Shown here one piece after another: positions 1 to 12,115 of a stretch of DNA of 64,000 nucleotides (its first letter is position 1; every line of letters begins with the position of its first letter). Source of the DNA: Monocercomonoides exilis. Its lineage: Eukaryota; Preaxostyla; Oxymonadida; Polymastigidae. The translations under genes and the position numbers were made by a program. The notes beneath the pieces are model-generated. The model worked only from the letters and a program-made list of their open reading frames with translations, was not told the DNA's origin and did not search any database. The DNA is taken from contig LSRY02000025.1 in the NCBI GenBank assembly GCA_001643675.2, positions 808,001-872,000 on the forward strand. The letters are read 5' to 3'.

Positions 1-1791
1 TTAACATTGAATTTTTTGTTATTTTCATCTCCTAAAAGAAGATTGCAAGAAAAAAGAAAACTGAATCTTTTTCTCAGCATCATCATCTTGATTTCCAATG
101 AGTTTCGGCACCTCACAATAACTTGTTTTTAAATAACCCTAACCCTATATAATTTTTTTCAAATAAGAAAGGAATTCGTTAAACCGAATCCCTTAAATAG
201 AAGATTTTTAATAATATCCTATAACATATGATATCTATTTATCTAATATTATATTTTTGCTGAACTCAATAAATTATTTTTCGGTTTCATAACATAATTT
301 TTTCGCATGCATATTATTTTCCTATTTCATCTCTCAGTGAAATTAATAACAAATTCCAATCCATTTCTTCTTTATTAAATGCAAGAATCATCATGAAATT
401 ACCTTTCTTTTGAGATAAGATATGTTTCAGTCAAGAAAAAAAGAAAATATTTCTCAAAAAATGTGATATTTTTTTGATCAAAGATTTTTTCAAAATATTC
501 TTTAAAAACGTTTCCCACAAAATAAATAGCTTTAAATAGCAAATATGAGAATAATATAATGAAATAAATTGATTGTGTCGATTTTTGAATGTTCCGGTTT
601 AATACCCATATGCCATATCATTCAATCAATGATGATATTCAAATTTGTCAATATTTGGTTACACATTGATAATAATTCACAATTGAAATCGGTACCCAAC
701 ATGCCACATCTAACCAAAAGAAAAATGATCGTTGATCATTGAAAGTTGGTGCCATTTCAAAGTTAAATTGTATGCAAATAGAAAAAATCAAGGTTTTATT
801 TTGACAACACTTCATTAATAATGTATTTATTTTTCATATCATATTTTTATTTTTATCATTTCATCATATTTACAAAGAAATAATCAGTTTTGTCCTTGCA
901 TGTTGTCAAAAAAATGAAATGTGAAAAAAAAACAAGAAAAAAGTGTTTGTGAAAAAAAGAATTAAAAAATAGTTATATTATAGTTTATCCAATTCAAAAC
1001 AAGCTATGAATTTCTTTTGAGCTACCTGGTTCGCTGATAAAAGTCTTATTAAAATGAGCAAAAAATCTTTATTTCTATATGGGTGATTATTTTTGAAACC
1101 ATATTTTTTCTGTCAAAATTTTGGGTTTGAATATTTGAAATAAATATCAATTAATGAACACTGAAAAGTGAATGATCTATTTTATGGTGCATTTACGATT
1201 TTTTTGAGAAAAATTGTGGCTTTGAAAAACGATAAACAAACATAATTTATTAGAATGAATATTATTTAACTAACGACAATGGATATTCAAAATTATGAAC
1301 ACCCCGAAAAAAGTTATGATTTCAAAAATAATCACCCATATGTGTAAAAAACAAAAAGAAAAAAGAAAACAGTAAATAAATAGAATAAAACTGGTTAAAA
1401 AGGATTTTAAATGTGCCGAAAGCCATCCAGCGTTTTTCGGTTGTTGGCAAGCAAAAACAAAAAAAGTGCCAATAAGGGAAAAAGTCCCAGAAAAAAGTTG
1501 ATTCTATATGATATTTTTTCGTTTCAAAATAAAAGATCCAAAAAAAGGGAGGGATTCAAAAATAACTGATCTTTTTTCAATAAAATAAAATAAATATAAA
1601 AATAAAAATAAAAACGAAAACGAAAACTGAGAATTTGAAAAAAAATATATCATTTTTTGAATAATTTTTTTTTTTAAAAAAGCAATAAATAAAAAATAAT
1701 ATATTCAACTACTATTTTGTGTTAACATTTCAATCTTAAACAACATTACTTACTTTCTAACATTTTCCGTTTTCATTAAAAAAGGAAAACA
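1..1791. other. AT-rich spacer upstream of receptor gene A
   Basis: No convincing coding exon is visible on either strand. The stretch is AT-rich with many stops in all frames. It holds one inverted-repeat element (1077-1341, listed separately) and a short CCCTAACCCT string near 138 that is too short to be a telomere. The last 100 bases before the ATG at 1792 are A/T-rich with no recognisable promoter motif. Confidence 0.6.
1077..1341. mobile_element. MITE-like element with terminal inverted repeats
   Basis: The left end reads ATATGGGTGATTATTTTTGA and the right end is its reverse complement (around 1313-1341). The arms match over about 22 bases and then continue imperfectly (left CCATATTTTTTC, right arm complement TCATAACTTTTTTC). 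The 265-bp interior carries no reading frame. Related ends recur near 36016, 41985-42030, 42635-42675 and 59880, so this is a dispersed family. It is interpreted as a non-autonomous DNA element; no clear target duplication was established. Confidence 0.6.
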
Positions 1792-4700
1792 ATGCACTTC
1801 TGTCCATTAAAAACAATTCTGTATTGCATTTCTGTTTTCGAAGTTTTTGTCAAATCCGAACATTCCTTTTTGGAAAATGCTTCAACTAAAAAAATAGATA
1901 CAAATCAATTTGTTAAAGCTCCAAATGTTGAAACGCATATCTTTTCTATTGAAAAAGAAGGCGAACGAGAAACTTTTAATTGTCATAATTGCAATTCTTT
2001 GACCAATTCATTTGTCACCTGTAGATATATAGCATCAAACTCCTCGTTATCACTTTTGAAGCTTGATATTTCTTGGTCAAAGAATTGTCAAATCTTTTTT
2101 GCAAAAAGATGTTCACACATAAACATTTGCACGTGTTCTCTTCAAGAATATTTCAGTTTATCAATCCCATTTGAAAGCCACAAATCACAGCTGTTCTTCA
2201 ACAACTTTTCAATCAAGCAAATCGAATCAAAAAAATACACTCCACCAATTGCACGCATAATTGGAGAAATGTCTTCAATAGAGTTGCATTCTTCAACACT
2301 ACAAAATTTTCTGTTTGAAAAGACTGGGACATTTCTTCTCAATTGTTGCTTCTCTAACGTTGTGAGGAATTCATTTTTCAAAAACATAACGGTCAAATGC
2401 CAACTGAATAATGAAATTTGCACTGATGGTTCTGTCTTTGCTTCGGAAAAAAGTGTTATTGACTGCTGTCAAATTGAATCAACTGAAAATGCTCTTGTTG
2501 GCACAGTGATTTGTGGTATTCAGCAATCAAGGCATCTTCATTGCACAAATACGTCTATAATCGGAAACAAAAATAGCGATGATGTGCATAAAAATCCTGA
2601 ACAAATAATAACCTCTAATTCAGTAAACTTTAACTATTCTGAATGGATCAACTGCACATCCGCAACAAATGGTGGTGCCATTTCCATCACAGGAAGCGAT
2701 AATTCAACACTAAATCTCTCTTTTTGCTTCTTTTTTAACAACCAAGCTCTTCATGGGCGTGGAGGTGCAATTTATACTCTTTCAATTTCCACAATAAACA
2801 TAGATCATTCCATATTTCAAGAATGCAAAGCTCCAGATAACAGCTTTGATGAATCTGGTGGTGGAATATGCATCAAATGTCCTCAATCCACATACTCCGT
2901 TAATAACTGTTCATTTATCTGCTGTTTTTCCGGAAATGATGGTGCTGGACTGAGCATTGACAGTAAAAGTGCAACAATGGGTGGCGATGAATTATTAAAT
3001 AACCTGTTTTGTAATTGTTCGACTTCGCAATTACCTGCATCAACAGGCGGAGGAATTCAAATGTGGGCAATGGCAATTCCTCCAAAAATCAAAAACTGTT
3101 TTTTTCTTAACAATTTCGCTTTCAATGGCGGAGGGGGATTTGCCCTTCAAATTCCAAATCAATATTCTGAAAAAACAGTTTATTTTTGTTTTTTTCACTC
3201 AAATGGTCAAGGTCCAGATGGAACAGGTGGATGCGACATTCTCTTGCAGGATCAACAAATCAACATTATTGATTCAAGTTGTTATTCATCAAGAATTATT
3301 GGACAAAGAGTTGGAAAAAAGTATAACAGTCTCATTGATACTAGTACTTGGCTTCGAAATGATGGAGGAAGAATCAGATTCGTCTCCTCAGCGTTAACCA
3401 AACCAAATGCAAAAGACACATATGCATGCGGAATTAATGAGTCTCATCCGTGTGGCACCATCAGCCATTGCCTCACTCAGCTGATCCCGGATGTTGTGAA
3501 GGATGTCCAGATACTCACAGGAACGATTACAGAAACCAAAAGTGTGGATTGTGGCACAAACTCTTTCACGATATATGGCCAGAGTGGTTTGAGCACAACA
3601 GTGCAGACAGAATTGGAAGCAGCTGGGTTGTCTCTTTTTGCTGTCTCGACAGGCACATTGTCTGTCAGTGACTTTGCCCTTTTACACAGTTCGGCTCATC
3701 CGAATAACCGTGGGTCATGGCTGTTTGAGATAAATGGAGCAGGAGTAATGAGTATCAGCAGTCTGAACGTATCTATTGGAAGTGGACAATCAACAGAAAC
3801 AGCATTCACAACAGAGCTGATCAATGTTCAGAATGGTGTGCTGCAGATGGACAATGTGAACTGGGCAAAGACGATCTCCACAACTTCATTGTTTTCGCTT
3901 TCTTCGACAAATGAAATATCATTGACGCTTTCGGAGTGTGCCTTTGATGGGATTGAGAGAACAAATAGTGAAGCAGCTGTATTGACATTTTCCAATGATA
4001 AGGCAAACATGAATCTGGATTCTTGTTCATTTTCTGGTTGTGGGAGCACGGGCTCAGAGAATGGAGGATCAATGATGTTGTGTGTTGGGGATGCAAATGA
4101 AGTGAATGTGAAAGACGGGTCTTTTAATGGCTGCTATTGCTCGGTGACAAATGGACTCGGAGGAGGAATCCTTCTCCAGCTATTGAATGCAAATCCAAAT
4201 TTCAAAATCTCCTCTTCATTTGGAACGAACACAGCCAAATGGGGAAGAGACATCTTTGTCCTTTCACCAGACCTGGAAGAAACTGCAAGGTCACAAAAGA
4301 TTCAATGCGTAGCAGCCTCTTTGGACTCGTTTGACAAGGTGAGAGGATATGACAATGGAAACAACACTGTGGCCATCCCTCTGTGCATATATCTCCTTCC
4401 CACCCCGGAAGAAATATATGTGAGTAATACTGAGGCATCTGATCATTCTCATTGTGGAATAGTCCAATTCCCCTGTTTGACAATAAAGCACTCTCTCACA
4501 CGTCAAACAGAAACAAAGAAAGTTACTGCGAGTGGAATGATTATGATGGCTGATGAATTGGCTTTTGCCAATCAAAAGCATGAAATCCGAGGAAATGATG
4601 ATGAAAGTGGCTGGACAGTCTCTGATTCGAGTGCGACATCCAATTCAGCGATGTTAACAACAAGCGTTGAAACAGTCTTGTCAAAACTTATCTTCTCTCT

Positions 4701-7700
4701 TCCTTCTTCTTTTTCATCGCATTCCACTTTTATTTCGTCATCTTCTTCAACACTAACCCTATCACATTGCTCTTTAACTCTTCAAGATTCTTCATCAGAA
4801 CTGGTATCCTTATTCTTATCCATTGCCTCGGGAATCCTGACAATTGATTCGTTCTCAGCTTCGTCAATCACTTTGAGCGGAAATCCATTGATCTCATTAT
4901 CAGGAAGCATCACAAAGGCAGAATTAAAAAGCGTTCAACTGAATGCGATCGGAACATCTTTCACATCAGGACTATTTGAAGTGAAGAACAACGCTTCTCT
5001 TCAGGTGTGTGACAGCGTTGTTTCTTCAATTGCTCGATCGGAAGAGCTGGCATCCTCGCGTCTTATCTCCACAACAGATGCAAACAAAATTGTCATTATA
5101 CGCTCTGACATTTCGAACTTTGCTGTGAATAATCAGAACGGGGGAGCGATTGAATGCACACTTGAAAGTGGCTGTTCCTTTGTGTTTGAAGAGGGAACAA
5201 TGAGTTCATGCAAAAGTGAGGGAGGGAATGGAGGGGGATTGTGGGTGCGGGCAAAAAGCGGATCATCCCTCAGGATTGGCAATGTGACGGAAGCGCCTTC
5301 AAACAATGAAAATGAAAATGAAAATGAAAATGAACAGGAGGAAAAAGTGTGCTTCTCTCATTGTGAGGCATCAGCAAATGTTGATGGAGGCAAAGGATTT
5401 GGAGGAGGGGCCTGCTTGTATTTGGATGCTGGAGCATCTGATTTTGTATTGAAGAGCGTGAGATTTGATGGATGTTCAGGAAGGAAAGGGAAAGACTTGT
5501 TTTTGGATGCAAATGATCTGAGGGCTGTAACAAACACGGCAACAATCGGCTTCAATGTTGATGTGAATGAACTTCACAAGTTGAACGGGTTTGAGCGCTC
5601 AACGGCAAATGAAGAATTCGTGATACCACTTGTTGTGTATTTTTGGAACAACTTCACATCTCCTTGCCACGTTGGAGGGCAGAAGGCACATGATTTCAGT
5701 GGGTGTGGATTTGAGCAGGTTCCGTGTTGCACAATTACTCAGGCAGCAGATTTGAGGTTTTCTGGAAAAAACAAGTCGATAAAACTGCATTCGCCATTTT
5801 CATTTGTGGAAGAGCTGATCATGGATATAGATGAATGGAACGTGACTGGAGAAGGAAATATCTCAAGTTATGAGATAGCAGCTGACATTTCTGGTGCTCA
5901 AAAGGAGTATTTGAGATACACTGCCCAACCACCTTTGCTGAGTTGGTGTTTTCTGTTGCTGAAAGAATAGGATCTCACGAAAGCATTTTCCATTGCATTT
6001 CCAGCTCACTGACAATTCAGGATTGTGGGATTATTGCATCAAAAAATAGCTTGGATGTTTCCTTTGTGAAAGCGGAAAGAGGCAAGATTGCAATAAGCAA
6101 TACGTTTGGGAATGGAATCAGATGGCAGACAAGTGCAATCATTGCCAATGGAAGAAATGGAGGAGTCCCTTCAGTTGAAATTGCAGAAAGCCGCTTTTCA
6201 GGAAGTGGGGAGCAAAGCGGATGCTTGATGGAATGCAGAAGCATAAAGAGCTTGAACATCACCAAATGTGAAATGAAGACAATAGAAAGAGTAACTGGAA
6301 ATGGAGGTTGTATTTACATTGACATCAGCAATGATAACGGTGAAGGTGAGAGAGTTGATGTTACCGAATGTGTTTTTGATAGATGCTCTGTTTTGGCTGA
6401 TGAAAGCAGAGGAGGGGCAATGTTTTCTCAGTTGAAAGGAAACATTCAAATGAATGTTATTTCATGCACATTCATAGGATGCACAGCACCAACTGAAGAG
6501 GAGAAATCTGGCTTTGGAGGAGGGATGGCACTGAAGTTGATTGATGATTATTCTTTGTTTGTGATCTCATCTCCTGTTTTTGATTCTGATAAGCCGAATG
6601 TTGCAAGATATGGAAATGACCTGTTTGTCGAATCGCCAAGCCTGACAAAGAGCATCACAAATGCATCCCTTCCGTTTGTATGTAAGAATCTGAATGATAT
6701 TTCCTTGGATTCGATGAGAGGGTTTGATGGGAATGACACAACAAATGCCATTCCGCTGGTGTATTTCTGGATTGCACTTGGATCAGAGATATTTGTTGGA
6801 GGCGAAGGAAAAGATATGGGTGCCTGTGGGTTTTCGGATTGTCCTTGCCTGTCAATCGATTATTCTCTGGATCGATTGTCCGAAGGAAATGAAAGGGATA
6901 TAAACATCATTGGAAAAGGAGTTCTTCAGAAATGTGTTGATGTCAGCGGGGCTGCAATAAAATCAGATAATAGCCTCATTTGCTCCTTGGAGTGTCTCGC
7001 TTCGCTTGAAGGATCAGAGAAAGCAGCAATGAAGATTCAGGGAATTACAAACTTCGAACTGATAAACTTTGTGATGCCATCTTCATTCACTGGTGATGTT
7101 AAAAGTTTGATGCATGTTGGATCATGTGATGCGTTGTTGACTGTGAAGGACTGTTCATTCACAAAAATGGAAGAAAGTGAAGAAGAAATAATCAGCTATG
7201 GGCTGATCAAGGCAGATGGAGGCACAGTTCAATTGGAATTGGTGACAATGCAATCGCTGTCTTTTTCAAAGGATGTGATTTCTGTGTTATCTTCAACGAT
7301 GCTGAACATCAAAAATCTGACGATGAAGAATGTTGATCTGGATGGATCAAGTGGATTGAGCATTTCGAAGGGATCAAAAAGAGGAAAAAATGAAGATGAA
7401 CAAAACATTGTTGTTGAGTGGAGTGTATTCGAAGAAGTCACCCAGAACACGACGGATGACAATCCTGTCATTCGAAATGACAATGATGATGAGCCTTTGA
7501 AAATGGTTATACGAAACACAACGATGAAGAAGTGTGGTGGAACGAGGTGTGGAAAGGGAGGGGCGATGTTTGCCCTGTTGAACGAAGGAGGACACCTTGA
7601 CTGCTTGTTTTGCACGATTTCTGAGTGCTTCTGCTCAACCACAGGAAGAGGTGGGTGGCTGTTTCTGGAATGCACTTCAACAGCTGAGCAGCCTCTGAAG

Positions 7701-10700
7701 TTTGTATTATCCAACATCACATTCCGAGACAACGCTGCGTTCAGAGGGAGAGATGTGTATGCGAGATGCCGCTCAATCGAAAATCAAATTGCAGATGAGC
7801 AATTCTTGCTGGACTTCCGAGCTCCGTTTGTGAAGGATCTAGCAATGTGGGGCTGCACAACAGACTCGTTTGTGGGGGAAGAGGATCTGCTGCTGAGGGT
7901 TGTGAAATACCAGAGCGAGACGATCTTTGTGTCTTCTGCTGCAGACAACCACGAAGACAGCAAGCAATGTGGAGAGTTCGGCAAGCCTTGCGAGTCGCTG
8001 AATGAGGGGGTGCAGCACATCGTTCCGTCTCAATACTCCCAGCTGCTGGTGTCGCACCAGACAGCCATCTGCTCGCCATGCAGCGCAACCAGCGTGAGCA
8101 TCCGCTCGCTCGAGTCCCCTTCCTCTGCGCTCGTCCACCTCGACACCCCCATCCAGCACTGCCCAGCCATCCTCGCAACCTCTGCAAACGTCCGGATCGA
8201 GTGCCTCGACTTCCTCTTCAGCCCATTATTTTCGCACACAGGCAGTGCTGTTGTGTGCCACACCGATGGCCACCTCTCGCTCTCCTTTGTCCAGTTTGCT
8301 TCCTCTGCCACTTCATCAGCCACCTCTCCAGCTGCACACCCGGTGCTCCTCAACTCCTCCCTGCTCGCCATCGAGGGTGGCCACCTGACTGTCGACAACT
8401 GCTCCGTCCTGCACCTCGCGTTTGCTCTCCCGCCTTTCCTCCTCTCCACTGCCAACCGTGTCGCCCTCGCAAACATAAGCCTCCAGCACCTCCAGCTGTC
8501 AGCCAGCGCCTTCGAGTTCCGCCAGTGCCAGAGCGCCTCGGCACACAGCGTGGCAGCCGAACATCTGGTGTTTTCGCAGGGCAGCATCCTCTGCCTCCCT
8601 GCCACTGCCACGGGAGACATCGCCTTTTCCGGCTCGTCTTTCCGCAACTGCACAAACACACGCTCCAGCTCCAGCACCAGCACAAGCACAAGCACCTCCT
8701 TTGGCTCGTCTGTGCTTTCTGCGTCTTCCCCCTCTGCACACATGTCCCTGTCCAACTTCACCTGCTCGCAATGTGGCCCATCCCCTGGCAACGATGCTGA
8801 TGAACCGGCACAGCAGGGGAGCGTTGTGAGTGTGAGCAATGCAGCAGATCTCTCGCTGGCCATGTGTGTGTTTGAGGGAGCACCTTCAGAAACCACTGAA
8901 AGTGCAAATGAAAATGAAAATGGAAACAGAAACGGAAACAGAAACAGAAACAGCGCAGACAGCATCTGCTCGTGGAATGCATCGCTGGTCCATCTGTGCA
9001 ACACAACAGCAGCCATCAGCGATCTCACAGTGGCAAACGCATCTGACGGAGCGCTGTCTGTCTCGGGAGGCACTGTCCGCATGGACGATGCAAAGTTTGT
9101 GGGGAACAGCCCCTCTGCCCGCAGCAGCCCTTCGGCCAGCAGCTATCCGTCTGCCCGCCGGAACATCGCCTGCTCCGATGGGGCGTCGCTGACCCTGGCG
9201 AGCGTGAAAGGGGGAGACGGCGCGAAAGACAACACCTCTCTGTGGATACTGGACAGCGGATGCACGCTTGCCGGCATCCCCCGCCACAGGCTGTCTCCCT
9301 TCTTCATCCCAACACTCCATTCTGCACACGAGGCGGGAAACGAAGCAGATGAACAGAGCGAGGTCACAATCAGATTCCAGGGAGAGCTCCTCTTGCCCTG
9401 CAATCTGTCGTTCCTGCTGGCAACAACCATCGGAACCGAGGAATTGCTGCATCGGTACGAGTTCGATGCAAAAGGGCTTGTCTCGGAAAAGGAGGCCTTT
9501 GGGGAAATACAAGGGAGCATCCTTCGAGAGGCGCCAGCAGAGGCAGAGGTGTCTGTGTGTCTGCTCTTTGGCAATGCTGATGCTCCCTCAGCCACTGAGC
9601 CTTTCATCCTGAAGAACAAGAGCGATGGAAAAGCAAATGGAGACGAAAGAATTGTTGAAGGAGGAAAAGAAGGGAAATCTTATTGGTTGTTAATTGTGAT
9701 CGCTTGTTCAGTTTTCATAATGTTGTTGGCGATAATTGTTGTTTTGGCAGTCAGATGGAGAAAGCAAAAGAGAAGAACAGAAGAACTTGAAGTGATTGTG
9801 AATGATAACATCAGAAAAGATCCGAAGGCATTTGAGATGGTGACAATGGAAATGTCACCTGAGGAGCAGTGGAGAAGAGCCGAGAGAGAGGCAGAGAAGA
9901 AGAATGAAGAGAGAATCAAGAAAAGAGCATATGATACGAATATGCAGCATTCAGAGTCATCAGAGCATCTTCTATCTGAGAGTGGTTCCACTGAATACAT
10001 TCTGGGAAGAGACTCAGACAAGATTCCTGAATGGGCATTGGAGAAGGATGAAGAGGAAGAGACAAGAAAGAGATCTCCTTCTCCATCCATTTCATCCACT
10101 TCAACCACAGACACTTCAGACACTGAATCCACATTTGTTCGAGGGGGAAGATTTGTGCCCAACCACTTCGTCAATGTCGAATCTGGTGGATGCGATGAGC
10201 TGCTCTTCTCCGCATGAGAAGCTGATTGTGGATTTGAGGGATTCTCTGTTCATGCTGTTGCATGGAAGAAACGAGAAGAAGGAGATGGCAATTGGGAGCC
10301 TTCAACAAAGAGAGCAAACAGCTGCCCAAATCCTGTTCTGGGTGGCGAATGGGGCACTTCACTCGTTTGAAGAAATGGAAAATCCTCTTCAGTCATTATC
10401 CAATCTGAGTCCGCACATTGTTCTATTTTCAGAACACATGGTCATCTGCATTGTGATTCACTCTGACTTATTGTCTAATGATTCAGATTCTTCATCTATC
10501 TCTTCATCAACAGCTGTGACTTCTGCCAGTGATGATGACGATGAAGATTCTCTTCCCTCATCAGCATTTGAGGATGAAGATGACTTCAGGAAAGAGTGCT
10601 TGAGGTGGAAGGCACCAGAACTGCTGATCAACAAGAAGATGGGAGCAGCAAAGGAGTCAGTCTCGTTCTCGATTGGGATGATGCTGTGGGAGTGCTTGAC

Positions 10701-11034
10701 TCTGCAGATCCCGTTTGGGGAGTATGAGGCAGAGGTGGCAGGGCAGAAGATTGCGAACGGAGAGCGGCCAGCACTCGAGGCAGTGCAGTGCTCTTCCTTC
10801 TTTGGCCTTGTGAAGAGCTGTGTGTCCCAGTCGCCTGGTGCACGCCCCTCCCTTGTCCAGCTCAAAAGAGAGTTCATCGGGCGCTTCCCGCCTGGCGCAG
10901 CTGTCCTCACCCTCACAGACGCAGTCGACCTCGAAGACTCGACCGACGGACACAGGCAAGGCACAACATCCTTGGCCTTCTCAGCCAGCAGCACTGCCAA
11001 CGAAGCCCAGCCAACGGTCAACACCAAAATTTGA
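1792..11034 (+). CDS. Receptor gene A: beta-helix surface protein with TM and pseudokinase tail, two frame shifts
   Basis: Very large surface protein of the polymorphic-membrane-protein/beta-helix type. It starts at ATG 1792 with a hydrophobic N-terminus (residues about 5-20), probably a signal peptide. The ectodomain carries GGA(I/M) and CxFxxN-type beta-helix repeats plus five CG...PC modules (near nt 3427, 4456, 5703, 6825 and 7970). A transmembrane helix lies at about 9680-9755 followed by RWRK, then a Glu/Lys-rich juxtamembrane region and a kinase C-lobe (RWKAPELL, SFSIGMMLWECLTL, GARPS). The frame breaks twice: near 5930-5943 (first frame stops at 5970), and at 10144-10150, where a run of five G replaces four G in gene B (second frame stops at 10217; the third frame runs to the stop at 11034). 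Either a recent pseudogene or two assembly errors; no GT-AG intron explains the first break. Sibling: 49971-57956. Confidence 0.75.
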
Positions 11035-12115
11035 GAATGAAAAAGAAATGGGGAAAAAAAAGTGTATTTGAAAGAAGAGAATTTCAATTGCGCTGGTGAT
11101 CATCGCCAGTGATTTTTGTTTTGTGTTTGTTTTTTCCCCCTAAAGTTTGCTAATTTGTTTGAGCAAAGCACATATTTTGCTCCTCTTGGCCTCATTTTCG
11201 CAGAACAGGCGATTCTCAACGACAGAGTTGCACTGCCATGTGCTTCTGCATCCTTGCTCAGGCTTGCGACAGCCAAGGGCTTTCCTCAAAGCCCTCCGGC
11301 AACCAATAATCGATTGTCTGAGCCAGGCCTTGCCAATTCGCATAACATCACCCTCGGCCTTCTTGGCCAAAGAATGGCACAAAAGCCAAACACAAAAGGG
11401 TATTCAATATGCATGAGGTTGGAGGCATCATAAAAAATATTATTTCTTTCCTTTGTTTTGCTTTTCCATTTTTCGTTTCACTGCTTCAACAATAAAAGAT
11501 TGCAGCCACATCACTCTGAAGATACAATAATTATTGGTTTTTTTTTATTATTTTATTTTCCTTCTGTTTTTATTTTTCCTGCAACCAAAGAAATTCCTTT
11601 TCCATATTCCCTTGCTGATGCTCCTCCGATGCCTCTGGCTTCGATCCTATCTCCTGCATTGCGCTGGATTGCGCCAATTTTAGCGAAGCCAAAGCCATCT
11701 GAATATGCTGTCTTTTGTGGTGTCTTGCTGTGCCTGTTGCAACTCCCTTGCTTCCCCAAAGCAGCACAACGCCCATTCCATCTGTTCTCCTTGCTGGACA
11801 AAAGCAATCTCTTCCAGCCACTCATTCGAGTTGAGTGTGCACATGGCCCGCACGATTCGTTCCCTCTTCCCCGATGCTTTCTCTTTAAAAATCATCATAT
11901 TTGATTATGTGGATTATTTCTAATCTTTTAAAAAATTTATTCATTTTCATATGATTTAAAAAATTGAAATTATAGTCTATTTTTTAATTAAAAAAGGAAT
12001 AATCAAGCCAATAAAACAAATATTAGAACTTAAAGTTTGAATAAAACAAATAAAAACGAAAATTTAAAACACATCTATCACAATGGTAAAATAAGCAAAG
12101 CATATTTACATAATA
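11035..12115. other. 3' flank of receptor A and convergent intergenic region
   Basis: The first about 395 bases (to 11430) are near-duplicates of the 3' flank of gene B (57957-58350), including an open frame of about 100 codons in both copies that is probably not a gene. From 11458 to 11904 the sequence is less AT-rich and open on both strands (148 codons on +, 90 on -), but I recognise nothing in it. The rest is AT-rich. The convergent minus-strand gene ends at 12116, so 3' UTRs of both genes are expected here. Confidence 0.5.

Noticed and set aside
136-149. CCCTAACCCT string as a telomere
   Set aside because: Fewer than two full repeat units, in the middle of ordinary AT-rich sequence and not at the contig end.
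5946-5970. A 25-nt GT...AG intron explaining the first frame break of receptor A
   Set aside because: Removing it does not lead into the downstream beta-helix frame, and 25 nt is much shorter than any other intron here.
8078-8800. +1-frame readings inside both receptors (8078-8800, 54767-55720)
   Set aside because: Shadow frames of the same GC-rich stretch, rich in Arg/Pro/Cys with no motif.
8030-9082. Antisense reading frame of 350 codons (and its twin 54950-56014)
   Set aside because: It overlaps the well-supported receptor frame in a GC-rich island where stops are rare. The protein has no domain and is conserved only because the sense strand is.
11458-11904. 148-codon + strand frame between receptor A and the glycosyltransferase gene
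   Set aside because: An overlapping minus frame is equally open, no motif is seen, and it is not conserved behind receptor B.
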